Positions 35,591-44,989 of a stretch of DNA of 64,000 bases are shown here, one piece after another. Position numbers and translations under genes: made by a program. The notes beneath the pieces were generated by a model that saw nothing but the letters and a program-made list of their open reading frames with translations, did no database searches and had not been told where the DNA came from. Source of the stretch: Bacteroides sp. (GTDB lineage: Bacteria > Bacillota > Clostridia > Lachnospirales > Lachnospiraceae); assembly GCA_023666705.1 (NCBI GenBank), contig JAMPBO010000014.1, positions 1-64,000 on the forward strand, in the 5' to 3' direction. The first letter of the stretch is position 1, and every line of letters begins with the position of its first letter.

Positions 35591-36469
35591 TTGATTAAAA
35601 GTATGACAGGCTTCGGAAGAGGCGAAGTTCTTAACGAAGACAGAAAAATAGTGGTAGAGATAAAGGCAGTCAATCACAGGTATTGTGATATGAATATAAA
35701 GCTGCCAAGAAAATTAAATTATTTTGAAAATGCCGTCAGGGGCTTTCTCAAGGATTATATCCAAAGAGGAAAGGTAGATGTTTACATAACATATGAGGAT
35801 TATTCCAAATCGAATGTAAATGTAAAGTACAATCGGGATGTTGCGGAAAAATATGTGAACTACTTAAGGCAGATGGCAGAGGAGTTCGGAATCGGGCAGG
35901 ATATGAGTGTATCTGTTGTGGGAAGATTTCCTGAGGTATTTGCACTTGAGGAGGAGCCTGCAGATCAGGAGCGTGTGTGGGAGTACCTAAAGGAAGTGCT
36001 TACGGAGGCAACCGATATGTTTGTTGATGCAAGAATATCGGAGGGGGAGAACCTGAAAGAGGACCTTGTTAGTAAGTTAGATGAAATGCTTGAAATGGTA
36101 ACTGTCATTGAAGAAAAATCGCCAGAGCTGATTGCAGAGTACAAAGCAAAGCTGATTGAAAAGATAGATGAGCTTTCGGTAAACACACAGATAGACGAGC
36201 AAAGAATTGCAACAGAGGTTACTATTTATGCTGACAAGATATGCGTGGATGAGGAAATTGTCAGATTGAAAAGCCATATCAGCACGGCGAAGGACATACT
36301 GATATCGGGTGGAGCCGTGGGAAGAAAGCTTGATTTTATTGCACAGGAAATGAACAGGGAGGCAAATACAATTTTGAGCAAATCAAATTCCCTTAAAATA
36401 TCTGATATAGGAATAGACCTTAAGACAAATATTGAAAAAGTAAGAGAGCAAATACAAAATATAGAATAG
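35591..36469 (+). CDS. yicC: YicC/YloC family endoribonuclease-like protein
   Basis: About 292 residues, starting at TTG 35591 (MIKSMTGFGRGEV), the family's usual N-terminus, with AGGTGAT at 35580-35586 as SD; the in-frame GTG at 35582 would fall inside that SD. The N-terminal half (EIKAVNHRYCDMNIKLPR) and the C-terminal GRKLDFIAQEMNREANTILSKS block are diagnostic. E. coli YicC acts on RNA, with reported effects on small-RNA stability. The yicC-gmk-rpoZ order is conserved in Firmicutes, but remA, usually between yicC and gmk, is absent. Confidence 0.92.
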   Translation: MIKSMTGFGRGEVLNEDRKIVVEIKAVNHRYCDMNIKLPRKLNYFENAVRGFLKDYIQRGKVDVYITYEDYSKSNVNVKYNRDVAEKYVNYLRQMAEEFGIGQDMSVSVVGRFPEVFALEEEPADQERVWEYLKEVLTEATDMFVDARISEGENLKEDLVSKLDEMLEMVTVIEEKSPELIAEYKAKLIEKIDELSVNTQIDEQRIATEVTIYADKICVDEEIVRLKSHISTAKDILISGGAVGRKLDFIAQEMNREANTILSKSNSLKISDIGIDLKTNIEKVREQIQNIE

Positions 36470-36479
36470 GTGGTGTAAT

Positions 36480-37094
36480 ATGAAGAAGGGCTTCTTAATT
36501 GTAATTTCGGGATTTTCCGGTGCAGGCAAAGGAACTGTCGTGAAAAAGCTTGTGGAAAAATACGGATACAGTTTATCCATATCCGCCACAACCAGGCAGC
36601 CGAGGGAAGGTGAGGTTGATGGCAGGGAGTATTACTTTAAGACTGAGGCAGAATTTCAGAACCTTATCGATTACAATGGCTTTATAGAATGGGCACAGTA
36701 TGTGGATAATTATTATGGCACCCCTAGAAAATTTGTAGAAAAGGAAATGGCGGATGGAAGGGATGTTATACTCGAGATAGAGGTTCAGGGAGCCATGAAT
36801 GTCAAGCAGCAATATCCCGATGCACTTCTCATATTTGTGACCGCCCCAAATGCACAGAGCCTGAAGGAAAGGCTTGCAGGCAGAGGAACAGAGAGTGCTG
36901 ATGCGATTACAAAGAGACTAAGGAGAGCGGCAGAGGAAGCCGACGACATGAAGGAGTACGATTACATAGTCATTAACGACGACCTTTCAGATTGCGTTGA
37001 TACTGTAAATTCTATTATTGTAAGTAATAAATGTCTCAGGGAAAATAATTTGGGACTTATGGAAGATATTAAACAAGAGCTTAAGGCTCTTTAA
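36480..37094 (+). CDS. gmk: Guanylate kinase
   Basis: A 204-residue enzyme phosphorylating GMP to GDP with ATP. The P-loop SGFSGAGKGT (residues 10-19), the GMP-binding segment TRQPREGEVDGREYYF, and VILEIEVQGAMNVK are present. Length is normal. SD AGGTGG lies just upstream, 10 bases after yicC, and rpoZ follows after 16 bases. Confidence 0.97.
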   Translation: MKKGFLIVISGFSGAGKGTVVKKLVEKYGYSLSISATTRQPREGEVDGREYYFKTEAEFQNLIDYNGFIEWAQYVDNYYGTPRKFVEKEMADGRDVILEIEVQGAMNVKQQYPDALLIFVTAPNAQSLKERLAGRGTESADAITKRLRRAAEEADDMKEYDYIVINDDLSDCVDTVNSIIVSNKCLRENNLGLMEDIKQELKAL

Positions 37095-37110
37095 GGAAGG
37101 AGAAAAATAA

Positions 37111-37344
37111 ATGTTACATCCATCATACACCGACTTAATGGAAGTAGTAAATAGCGAGGTGGAGCCGGGAGAACAGCCGGTTGTACAGAGCAGATATTCA
37201 ATCGTTATGGCTACATCAAAGAGAGCCAGACAGATTATTGCAGGCAAGGAGCCATTGGTTGAAGGAGACGAAAAGAAGCCGTTATCGATAGCGGTTGAGG
37301 AGCTTTACAGCGGAAAGGTTAAAATTGTTGGTGATGAGGATTAA
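37111..37344 (+). CDS. rpoZ: RNA polymerase omega subunit
   Basis: A 77-residue protein that helps assemble the beta-prime subunit. The omega signature is clear: LHPSYTDLM at the start, SRYSIVMATSKRARQI in the middle, and PLSIAVEELYSGKVKI at the end. SD AAGGAGAAAA precedes the ATG. A strong hairpin follows before murE. Confidence 0.93.
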   Translation: MLHPSYTDLMEVVNSEVEPGEQPVVQSRYSIVMATSKRARQIIAGKEPLVEGDEKKPLSIAVEELYSGKVKIVGDED

Positions 37345-37382
37345 GCTACATTGCCAATATTCCGCAGCATAAGGATTTATAT

Positions 37383-37446
37383 CAGGCTGTCCACCAGGTG
37401 AAAGAATAACATGAAATATCCGGTGCCGACAGCCTGTTATGTTTTC
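37383..37446 (+). terminator. Hairpin between rpoZ and murE
   Basis: CAGGCTGTC plus CACC (37383-37395) can pair with GGTG (37422-37425) and GACAGCCTG (37428-37436), followed by TTATGTTTTCG. The U tract is weak, so it is either a partial terminator or an RNA processing structure. Confidence 0.5.
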
Positions 37447-37459
37447 GTAAAAAACAAAT

Positions 37460-37470
37460 GGCTGATGTTC
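37460..37470 (+). promoter_or_regulatory. GGCTGATGTTC leader motif upstream of murE
   Basis: A copy of the recurring motif, ending 19 bases before the murE ATG, with TTGGAGG between. Here the preceding bases create a 12-codon frame (ATG at 37458, stop TGA at 37491) that overlaps the murE start codon as ATGA. It has no SD of its own. Confidence 0.4.
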
Positions 37471-37489
37471 AAGAAATTGGAGGTTATAT

Positions 37490-38986
37490 ATGAAATTATC
37501 AGAACTGTTACATGGTTTTGAATATGAGATTTTATGCGGAAGTCCTGACACGGAGGTTTTTGATATCAAAAATGATTCAAGACTTGTAGGAGAGGGAGAT
37601 TTATTTTTCTGTATAGCGGGTGCAGTGTCCGACGGGCACAAATATGCAGAGGATGTAATCAAAAAGGGTGCATCGGTGCTTATCGTTGAAAAGGAAATTG
37701 ACGCTGCAGGAGCAGTTATTGTCAGGGTTGAAAATTCCAGAAAAGCCATGGGTATGATAAGCTCAAGATTTTATGGCGAGCCGTCCAAAAAGCTTACTGT
37801 AATCGGAATCACGGGAACAAAAGGAAAAACAACGACAACATACATGATAAAGGAAATGCTTGAGGCGGCAGGAAAGAAAACGGGATTAATCGGGACAATA
37901 GAAATCATTGACGGAAAGAATCATATCCATGCCAAAAATACAACGCCTGAATCACTGGAATTACATAAAAAGCTTAAGGATATGGTGGAGAACGGACTGT
38001 CCTGCGTGGTTATGGAGGTATCCTCCCAAGGACTTATGTTAGACAGGGTTTCCGGTGTGGATTTTGACTATGCAATCTATACCAATCTTTCCAAAGACCA
38101 CATAGGACCAAATGAGCACAGCAGCTTTGAGGAGTACCGGATGTGGAAGTCAAAGCTGTTTGCCATGTGCCGTGTAGGGATAATCAATGTGGATGACAGC
38201 CATGCAGATTACATGATTAATGAGGCAGACTGTGAAATCGTCACATACGGCATGAATCATCAGGCGGATTACAAGGCAAATTCCTTTGGACTGTATAGTG
38301 GGGATGGCGTGCTGGGCATTGGCTACGATTTGAGTGGAAGGCTGGAGGGACACATAGAGGTTGACCTTCCAGGCGAATTTTCCGTGCATAATTCCCTTGC
38401 CGCTGTTGCCATAGCAGATTTGCTTGGTGTACCATTTGACAATATCAGGGATATTTTAAAGAAAATTAAGGTCAGGGGCAGAGTGGAAATGATTCCCATA
38501 TCAGATGCATTTACCATCATGATTGACTATGCCCACAATGCAATGGCACTCGAAAGCCTGCTTTGTGCACTGAAAAGCTATGAGCCGGCACGGATTGTAA
38601 CAGTATTTGGCTGTGGAGGAGACAGGGCAAGAGACCGGAGATTTGAGATGGGTGAGGTTTCGGGCAAACTGTCTGACTTCACAATTATTACAAGCGATAA
38701 TCCAAGATTTGAGGAGCCTTTGGATATTATAAAGGACATTAAAACGGGAATTGAAAAGACAGATGGGGCATACATAGAGATACCTGACAGGAAAGAAGCC
38801 ATGCGGTATGCAATAATGAATGCAAAAAAAGGTGATGTTATTGTGTTTGCTGGAAAAGGACATGAGGACTATCAGGAGATAAAGGGTGTGAAGCACCATA
38901 TGGATGAGAGAGATTTAATCAGAGAGATTTTGGAGGAAGAAGATGTCACAAAAATATGCGGATATAATAATCGATATTTCGCATGA
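37490..38986 (+). CDS. murE: UDP-MurNAc-tripeptide synthetase, meso-DAP type
   Basis: A 498-residue Mur ligase adding the third stem-peptide residue. The ATP loop GITGTKGKTTTTYMIKEML (about 104-122), the central TNLSKDHIGPNEHSS block and the C-terminal SDNPRFEEP are present. The DNPR sequence is the meso-diaminopimelate signature, so the wall is predicted to be DAP type. The gene sits outside the dcw run, in the place where coaBC often lies between rpoZ and priA. Its last 44 bases overlap priA in another frame. Confidence 0.95.
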   Translation: MKLSELLHGFEYEILCGSPDTEVFDIKNDSRLVGEGDLFFCIAGAVSDGHKYAEDVIKKGASVLIVEKEIDAAGAVIVRVENSRKAMGMISSRFYGEPSKKLTVIGITGTKGKTTTTYMIKEMLEAAGKKTGLIGTIEIIDGKNHIHAKNTTPESLELHKKLKDMVENGLSCVVMEVSSQGLMLDRVSGVDFDYAIYTNLSKDHIGPNEHSSFEEYRMWKSKLFAMCRVGIINVDDSHADYMINEADCEIVTYGMNHQADYKANSFGLYSGDGVLGIGYDLSGRLEGHIEVDLPGEFSVHNSLAAVAIADLLGVPFDNIRDILKKIKVRGRVEMIPISDAFTIMIDYAHNAMALESLLCALKSYEPARIVTVFGCGGDRARDRRFEMGEVSGKLSDFTIITSDNPRFEEPLDIIKDIKTGIEKTDGAYIEIPDRKEAMRYAIMNAKKGDVIVFAGKGHEDYQEIKGVKHHMDERDLIREILEEEDVTKICGYNNRYFA

Positions 38987-40979
38987 AGCAATTGACCGGG
39001 CATTTCAATATAGGATTCCAAAAGAGCTTGAACCTGGCATATCCGTCGGGGTCTTAGTTACGGTGCCCTTTGGAAAGGGTGACAAAATAAGAACAGGGTA
39101 TGTGACAGGCATATCCGAAGAACCGGAATTTGACGTAAAGCGGATGAAAGACATACAGGGAATCGCAGGTGGAAGTCTCCCCATAGAGGGTAAGCTGATA
39201 AAGCTTGCCGCATGGATGAGGGAAAAATACGGCTCCACAATGATAAACTGCCTCATGACGGTGATGCCTGTAAAGGAACAGGTGAGAAAGCATACGCCGA
39301 GGATTGCGGAGGAGGAATACCAAGTTTCCACTCCTGTGGTGACAAGGCTGAATCTGTCACAGCAGAGCCTGGCAGATGATTTTTCAAATGATATTGACAT
39401 GGAAAAAAAGGAAACCTATCTTTTACATGGAGTTACGGGAAGCGGCAAAACCGAGGTTTATATCGAGTGCATAAAAAAGGTGGTAAGCAAAGGGAAACAG
39501 GCGGTGGTTTTAGTTCCTGAAATTGCACTCACCTATCAAAATGTAGCCAGATTTAAGCAGCATTTTAAGGACCGTGTTGCAGTAATTAATTCAAAGCAGA
39601 GCAAGGGAGAAAAATACAGGGAATTCATGCGGGCACAGGCACATGAGGTTGATGTGGTAATCGGACCGAGGTCGGCACTGTTTTCTCCGTGTGCCAATCT
39701 TGGGCTTATCGTGATTGACGAGGAGCACGACAGTGCATATAAAAGTGACATGACACCGAAATATCATGCAAGGGATGTAGCCATAAAGAGGGCAGAGATT
39801 GAGGGGGCATCCGTAATACTCGGCTCTGCGACGCCGTCCGTGGAAAGCTACATGGCAGCTAAGCTTGGAAGGTACAAGCTATGGAAGCTTGACAAACGTG
39901 CGAATGAAAAACAGCTTGCAAGTGTAAGCATTGTTGACTTAAGACAGGAGCTGCGAATGGGAAACAGGGGAATACTCAGTGATGCTCTTAAGTCTGCAAT
40001 AGACGAAAGACTGAAAAAGAAAGAGCAGATAATGCTTTTTATAAACAGAAGGGGCTACAACAGCTTTATATCCTGCAGGGAATGTGGTGAGGCTGTCAAA
40101 TGTCCCAAATGCGACGTTTCCCTTTCGTATCATAAAGATGGAGGCTCCCCTGCAGGAAATACTTCAGGAATGATGGTCTGCCATTACTGCGGATATTCCA
40201 CGAAAAAGCCTGACATGTGCCCATCGTGTTCTTCTAAGCTGATTGGTGGGTTTGGAACAGGAACGGAAAAGGTGGAGGCGGAGATAAAGCGTATTTTCCC
40301 GGATGCCAAAACCTTAAGAATGGATAAGGATACAACAAAGAAAAAAACCTCACAAAAAAATATTCTTGAGACCTTTCATAACAGGGAGGCAGACATATTG
40401 ATTGGTACCCAGATGATAGTAAAGGGACACGATTTTGGAAATGTTACCCTTGTGGGAATCATAATTGCAGATACGTCGTTATTTGCGAATGATTACAGGG
40501 CAGGTGAGAGAACCTTTGATTTGCTTACGCAGGCAGCAGGACGTGCAGGGCGGGGCAGTGAGGCAGGACAGGTCATTATACAGACATATCAGCCTGACCA
40601 TTATGCAATTACTGCAGCAGCAAAGCAGGACTATGAGGCATTTTTTGATTTGGAGATGGCATATAGAAGGATGCTTTCCTATCCGCCTATCTGTAATATG
40701 ATGGTAATTTTGATGGTGGGCGGGGATTATGACAGGACAGGCAGCGAGGCGGACCGGCTTGGAGCCATGCTGAAAGAAAAAGCAGAAAGCAGAAAAACGG
40801 TAAGGGTCATAGGACCGTCTGATGCAACAATCGGAAAAATTAACTCCATGTTCCGAAAGGTGATATACGTAAAATCAAATGAACCCGAGGAAATTTTCAA
40901 GCTGCGTGAGATTGCAGAGGGGTATGAAAGTGATGCCGTGAGCATCATGGTTGATATCAACCCAATGAATATGTATTAA
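38943..40979 (+). CDS. priA: Primosomal replication restart helicase PriA
   Basis: A 678-residue superfamily 2 helicase that reloads the replisome at stalled forks. The N-terminal DNA-binding domain begins KYADIIIDISHEAIDRAFQYRIP. Then follow Walker A GVTGSGKTEVYIE (about 162), the DEEHD box (about 259), and a zinc region with paired cysteines (CRECGEAVKCPKCD; CHYCGYSTKKPDMCPSC) inside the helicase core. IGTQMIVKGHDF and QAAGRAGRG are motifs V and VI. Slightly shorter than the E. coli enzyme. The start ATG overlaps murE by 44 bases and has GGAGGAAG before it. Confidence 0.95.
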   Translation: MSQKYADIIIDISHEAIDRAFQYRIPKELEPGISVGVLVTVPFGKGDKIRTGYVTGISEEPEFDVKRMKDIQGIAGGSLPIEGKLIKLAAWMREKYGSTMINCLMTVMPVKEQVRKHTPRIAEEEYQVSTPVVTRLNLSQQSLADDFSNDIDMEKKETYLLHGVTGSGKTEVYIECIKKVVSKGKQAVVLVPEIALTYQNVARFKQHFKDRVAVINSKQSKGEKYREFMRAQAHEVDVVIGPRSALFSPCANLGLIVIDEEHDSAYKSDMTPKYHARDVAIKRAEIEGASVILGSATPSVESYMAAKLGRYKLWKLDKRANEKQLASVSIVDLRQELRMGNRGILSDALKSAIDERLKKKEQIMLFINRRGYNSFISCRECGEAVKCPKCDVSLSYHKDGGSPAGNTSGMMVCHYCGYSTKKPDMCPSCSSKLIGGFGTGTEKVEAEIKRIFPDAKTLRMDKDTTKKKTSQKNILETFHNREADILIGTQMIVKGHDFGNVTLVGIIIADTSLFANDYRAGERTFDLLTQAAGRAGRGSEAGQVIIQTYQPDHYAITAAAKQDYEAFFDLEMAYRRMLSYPPICNMMVILMVGGDYDRTGSEADRLGAMLKEKAESRKTVRVIGPSDATIGKINSMFRKVIYVKSNEPEEIFKLREIAEGYESDAVSIMVDINPMNMY

Positions 40980-41079
40980 AGAACAGATTTATAAATATAG
41001 AAAATAAGAAAATGTATCAGCCTGTTTGATAAAGATGGAAAAGAATGGACTGATAATCAGGGAAATGGAGGAATTTAAA

Positions 41080-41553
41080 ATGGCACTTAGAAAAGTGAGA
41101 GTGGACGGAGACGATATATTAAGAAAAGTGTGCAAGCCTGTTGAAAAAATGACACCAAGACTTAGAACCCTTGTGGAAGACATGTTTGATACCATGTATG
41201 ATACAAATGGTGTGGGACTTGCAGCACCACAGGTAGGAATACTGAAACGGATTGTGGTGATTGATATTGATGATGGAGACGCATATTGCCTCATAAATCC
41301 TGAGATTATTTTTGCGGAAGGAGAGCAGGAGGGAAGCGAGGGATGTCTTTCCCTTCCGGGGCTTGTGGGAACGGTAAAACGACCAAATCATGTTATATGT
41401 AAGGCACTGGATATTGATATGAATGAGATAACAGTTGAGGGAGAGGGTCTGCTTGCAAGGGCAATCTGTCACGAGCTTGACCATCTTGACGGCATACTAT
41501 ACAAGGATAAGGTATTGGATGGGCTGCATAGCGTAGATGCGGAAAATAATTAG
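41080..41553 (+). CDS. def: Peptide deformylase
   Basis: A 157-residue metalloenzyme removing formyl from nascent Met. The three motifs are GVGLAAPQVG, EGCLSLPG and HELDHLDG, the last giving two metal-binding histidines and the catalytic glutamate. ATG at 41080 is chosen for GGAGG eight bases upstream and the normal start MALRKVRVDGDDILRK; an upstream in-frame TTG at 41026 lacks support. It pairs functionally with fmt, the next gene. Confidence 0.96.
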   Translation: MALRKVRVDGDDILRKVCKPVEKMTPRLRTLVEDMFDTMYDTNGVGLAAPQVGILKRIVVIDIDDGDAYCLINPEIIFAEGEQEGSEGCLSLPGLVGTVKRPNHVICKALDIDMNEITVEGEGLLARAICHELDHLDGILYKDKVLDGLHSVDAENN

Positions 41554-41630
41554 ACAATTGCAGAATATTTTACTTTAGAAATGAAGTTTAGCAATTGACT
41601 GACGGAAAATTATAATTAAGGAGATTATGC

Positions 41631-42578
41631 ATGAGAGTAGTATATATGGGAACACCTGAATTTGCGGTTTATGCCCTTCAGGCAATCATAGAAAACGGGC
41701 ACGATGTCATTGCCGTTGTCACGCAGCCTGACAAGGCAAAGGGAAGAAGCAAGGCACTTCTTCCAACACCGGTAAAGGCAGTTGCAGTGGAGCACAATAT
41801 ACCTGTATACCAGCCTGAAAAGGTGAGAGATGAAGCTATGGTAAACATACTAAAGGAACTGGCACCTGAAGTAATTGTCGTTGCTGCCTACGGACAAATT
41901 TTACCTGAAAGCATATTGAATATACCTGCCTATGGCTGTATCAACATCCATGCGTCACTGCTTCCAAAGTACAGGGGTGCGGCACCCATAGAATGGGCAA
42001 TCATAAATGGGGAAAAGGTGACGGGTGTTACGACCATGTATATGGAAAAGGGGCTCGATACGGGAGATATGATAGAAAAGACCGAGGTGGAAATAGAACC
42101 CTGCGATACGGGAAAAACTCTCCATGACAAGCTGGCTGTGGCAGGTGCAGAGCTGATACTTTCAACCCTTACTGCCCTTTATGGAAAAACGGCAACAAGA
42201 ACAAAGCAAAATGATGAGGAAAGCTGTTATGCCTCCATGTTAAGCAAGGAGCTTGGCAATATAGATTTCACAAGGTCAGCGGAGGAAATTGAGAGACAAA
42301 TCAGAGGTCTTTTTCCGTGGCCATGTGCATATACCAAAATAATGGATAAGACTGTAAAGCTTTTGGAGGCACAGGTTGTAAAGCAGGATGTGTCAGACTT
42401 TCAGGCAGGTGAAATTGTGAATGTAACCAAGAAAAGCTTTCAGATTGCCTGTGGCAGCGATGCACTTCTGATAAAAAGGCTCCAGCCTGAGGGCAAAAAG
42501 GAAATGGATGCGGCGGCTTACCTGAATGGAAACAAGCTGGAAGCAGGAATGATAGTGTCATCAGGAGTTAATTTATGA
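41631..42578 (+). CDS. fmt: Methionyl-tRNA formyltransferase
   Basis: A 315-residue enzyme that formylates Met-tRNAi using 10-formyl-THF. The Rossmann-like N-terminal domain (VYMGTPEFAVYAL) and the catalytic loop NIHASLLPKYRGAAPIEWAIING (Asn-His) are followed by GLDTGDMI; the C-terminal OB-like domain ends the protein. SD AAGGAG precedes the ATG. The stop overlaps the rsmB start (ATGA). Confidence 0.97.
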   Translation: MRVVYMGTPEFAVYALQAIIENGHDVIAVVTQPDKAKGRSKALLPTPVKAVAVEHNIPVYQPEKVRDEAMVNILKELAPEVIVVAAYGQILPESILNIPAYGCINIHASLLPKYRGAAPIEWAIINGEKVTGVTTMYMEKGLDTGDMIEKTEVEIEPCDTGKTLHDKLAVAGAELILSTLTALYGKTATRTKQNDEESCYASMLSKELGNIDFTRSAEEIERQIRGLFPWPCAYTKIMDKTVKLLEAQVVKQDVSDFQAGEIVNVTKKSFQIACGSDALLIKRLQPEGKKEMDAAAYLNGNKLEAGMIVSSGVNL

Positions 42579-43900
42579 TAAATGCAAGAGATATCGTACT
42601 GTCCATATTGGTTGATATAGAAAACAACGATACATTTTCCAATATTGCCATTACAAAGGCACTAAGGCAAATCCAGTTTGAGAACAAGCAGGAACGGGCA
42701 TTTATTACAAGGCTTGCAGAAGGTGTCACAGAATCAAAAATAAAGCTGGATTATATTATTAACGGATTTTCAAAAACACCAACGGAAAAATGCAAGCCCC
42801 TGATACGTTCCTTACTTCGAATGGGAGCATATCAGATACTTTACATGGACAGCGTTCCGGACAGTGCCGTCTGCAACGAGGCGGTTAAGCTTGCAAAAAA
42901 ACACAATTTTGCAGGGCTTTCGGGATTTGTAAATGGTGTGCTCAGGGCGATTGCAAGAAATAAAGATGATATAAAATTACCCAAGGAGGCTGACACCGTA
43001 AACTATTTGTCAGTTAATTATTCCGTGCCTGTATGGCTTTGCGAAAAGGTGTTACAGGATTATCCGGACAAGGGAAGGAAAATCATTGAGGCGTCCTTTC
43101 AGGAGCGTAAAACATCCATCAGGGTAAATGAGCTTAAGATAAAACGGGATGCATTAAGGACTTATATTTATGACAAGGCAGGGGAGTCTGAACCGGAAAA
43201 GCTTTCGGTTATAGATGGATATTATGACGATAAGGCACTTCTTATTTCAGGGTACGATTTTATCAGGAAGCTGCCGGGATACAGGGAAGGATATTTTACA
43301 GTTCAGGATGAAAGCTCCATGTGTGCCGTGAGGGCGGCAGGAATCAGGCAGGGCGATATCGTTATTGATGTGTGTGCGGCACCGGGTGGAAAGGCAACTG
43401 GTGCGGCAGAATTTCTTATGGGAGACGGAACGGTATATGCAAGGGATATATCGGAGGAAAAGCTGGAACTGATTGAGGAAAATGTAAGCCGGCTTGGAAT
43501 AAAAAACGTTGCGATAAGCAAGTGGGATGCCTGTATTTTTGACGAGGCACTTGTCAATAAGGCAGACGTTGTAATTGCAGATTTGCCATGTTCAGGGCTT
43601 GGAATTATGGGAAGAAAAAATGACATTAAATATAGAATAAATGCAGATCAGATTGAGGAGCTTATTAAACTGCAAAGAACAATACTTGGGATAGTGTGCA
43701 GGTATGTGAAAGCAGGCGGTATTCTTCTTTACAGCACCTGCACCATAAATCCAGAAGAAAATTCGGACAATGTAAAATGGTTTTTGAAAAGTCACAAGGA
43801 ATTTCGCCTTGTGGAGGAACGACAGTTTTTACAGGGGATAGACAAATGTGACGGCTTTTATTATGCCAGGCTGATATCAGACGTTTGTGAAAAAAATTGA
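42575..43900 (+). CDS. rsmB: 16S rRNA m5C967 methyltransferase
   Basis: A 441-residue protein: N-terminal NusB-like RNA-binding domain (about 1-140; NKQERAFITRLAEGVTE), then a SAM-dependent m5C methyltransferase (about 230-440). VCAAPGGKATGAAEFL binds SAM, DLPCSGLGIMGRKNDIKYR supplies one of the two catalytic cysteines, and YSTCTINPEEN the other. It starts within the fmt stop codon, so translation is coupled. Confidence 0.95.
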   Translation: MINARDIVLSILVDIENNDTFSNIAITKALRQIQFENKQERAFITRLAEGVTESKIKLDYIINGFSKTPTEKCKPLIRSLLRMGAYQILYMDSVPDSAVCNEAVKLAKKHNFAGLSGFVNGVLRAIARNKDDIKLPKEADTVNYLSVNYSVPVWLCEKVLQDYPDKGRKIIEASFQERKTSIRVNELKIKRDALRTYIYDKAGESEPEKLSVIDGYYDDKALLISGYDFIRKLPGYREGYFTVQDESSMCAVRAAGIRQGDIVIDVCAAPGGKATGAAEFLMGDGTVYARDISEEKLELIEENVSRLGIKNVAISKWDACIFDEALVNKADVVIADLPCSGLGIMGRKNDIKYRINADQIEELIKLQRTILGIVCRYVKAGGILLYSTCTINPEENSDNVKWFLKSHKEFRLVEERQFLQGIDKCDGFYYARLISDVCEKN

Positions 43901-43907
43901 TATGCAG

Positions 43908-43924
43908 CGTCAGATTGTCTGACG
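43908..43924 (+). promoter_or_regulatory. Small hairpin abutting the rlmN Shine-Dalgarno
   Basis: CGTCAG (43908-43913), a five-base loop and CTGACG (43919-43924). The last base is the first G of the GGAGG SD at 43924-43928, so the stem could limit or position ribosome access to rlmN. Confidence 0.35.
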
Positions 43925-43933
43925 GAGGAAATT

Positions 43934-44989
43934 ATGGACATAAAATCAATGTATTTTGATGAACTGAATGAGTGGGTAAAGAAAAGCGGTCAGCCAGAGT
44001 TTCGTGCAAAGCAGCTTTTTGAGTGGATGCACAAAAAATATGCTGCATCCCCAAATGAAATGACAAATATTCCAAAGGCACTGATTGCAGCAATGGAGGA
44101 TGATTTTGTCTGCCTTAAGGAAAAAATGCATCAGATCTCCAAAGCAGACGGCACAATAAAGTTTCTGTACCGCTTACGGGATGACCAAATGATTGAGACG
44201 GTATTTATGAGACATGATTATGGAAACTCCATCTGTATATCCTCACAGGCAGGCTGCAGGATGGGATGTAAATTCTGTGCATCCACAATCGGCGGGCTGA
44301 TTAGAAACCTGACTGCATCCGAGATGCTGGAGCAGGTCTATGCATCCATGCGGGCAACAGGAGAAAAAATATCAAACATCGTTGTGATGGGAACGGGGGA
44401 ACCGCTGGATAACTATGACAATCTTATAAGGTTTATACGCCTGATATCGGATGAGAGAGGTTACAACATCAGTCAACGCAGCATAACCGTTTCAAGCTGC
44501 GGAATCGCACCGATGATAAAAAAGCTGGCAGACGAACAGCTTACCATAACATTTGCACTTTCACTGCATGCACCGACGGACGAAGAACGGAAAAAGCTTA
44601 TGCCCATAGCGGCAAAATATAATCTTGAGGAGCTTATGGACGCATGCAGGTATTATTTTGACAAAACAGGAAGAAGACTTACCTTTGAATATAGTCTGGT
44701 TAAGGAAGAAAATGACAGTGTGGCACAGGCTGAAAAATTGGCAAAGCTGCTCAAGGGAATGAATTGTCATGTTAATTTAATTCCCGTAAATCCCATTTCT
44801 GAGAGAAATTATTGCAGAAGTGACAAGAATTCTGTCGAAAAATTTAAATTAGCACTTGAAAAAAAATCAATTAATGTTACTATAAGAAAGAGTGTGGGTA
44901 GCGATATAGACGCTGCCTGTGGACAATTAAGAAATAAGTACATAAAAAATAATCAGGAGGAAGCTGATGAAATCATGCGGAAAAACTGA
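43934..44989 (+). CDS. rlmN: Dual-specificity 23S rRNA/tRNA (adenine-C2) methyltransferase RlmN
   Basis: A 351-residue radical-SAM enzyme that methylates C2 of A2503 in 23S rRNA and A37 in some tRNAs. The [4Fe-4S] motif is CRMGCKFC near residue 115; VVMGTGEPLDNYDN, SLHAPTDEERKKLMPI and the C-terminal VTIRKSVGSDIDAACGQLRNK, which holds the methyl-carrying cysteine, are present. Its end overlaps stp by 23 bases. Confidence 0.96.
   Translation: MDIKSMYFDELNEWVKKSGQPEFRAKQLFEWMHKKYAASPNEMTNIPKALIAAMEDDFVCLKEKMHQISKADGTIKFLYRLRDDQMIETVFMRHDYGNSICISSQAGCRMGCKFCASTIGGLIRNLTASEMLEQVYASMRATGEKISNIVVMGTGEPLDNYDNLIRFIRLISDERGYNISQRSITVSSCGIAPMIKKLADEQLTITFALSLHAPTDEERKKLMPIAAKYNLEELMDACRYYFDKTGRRLTFEYSLVKEENDSVAQAEKLAKLLKGMNCHVNLIPVNPISERNYCRSDKNSVEKFKLALEKKSINVTIRKSVGSDIDAACGQLRNKYIKNNQEEADEIMRKN

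Noticed and set aside
41026-41079. 18-codon N-terminal extension of def from an in-frame TTG
   Set aside because: No SD before the TTG, while GGAGG sits correctly before ATG 41080 and the protein then matches family starts.
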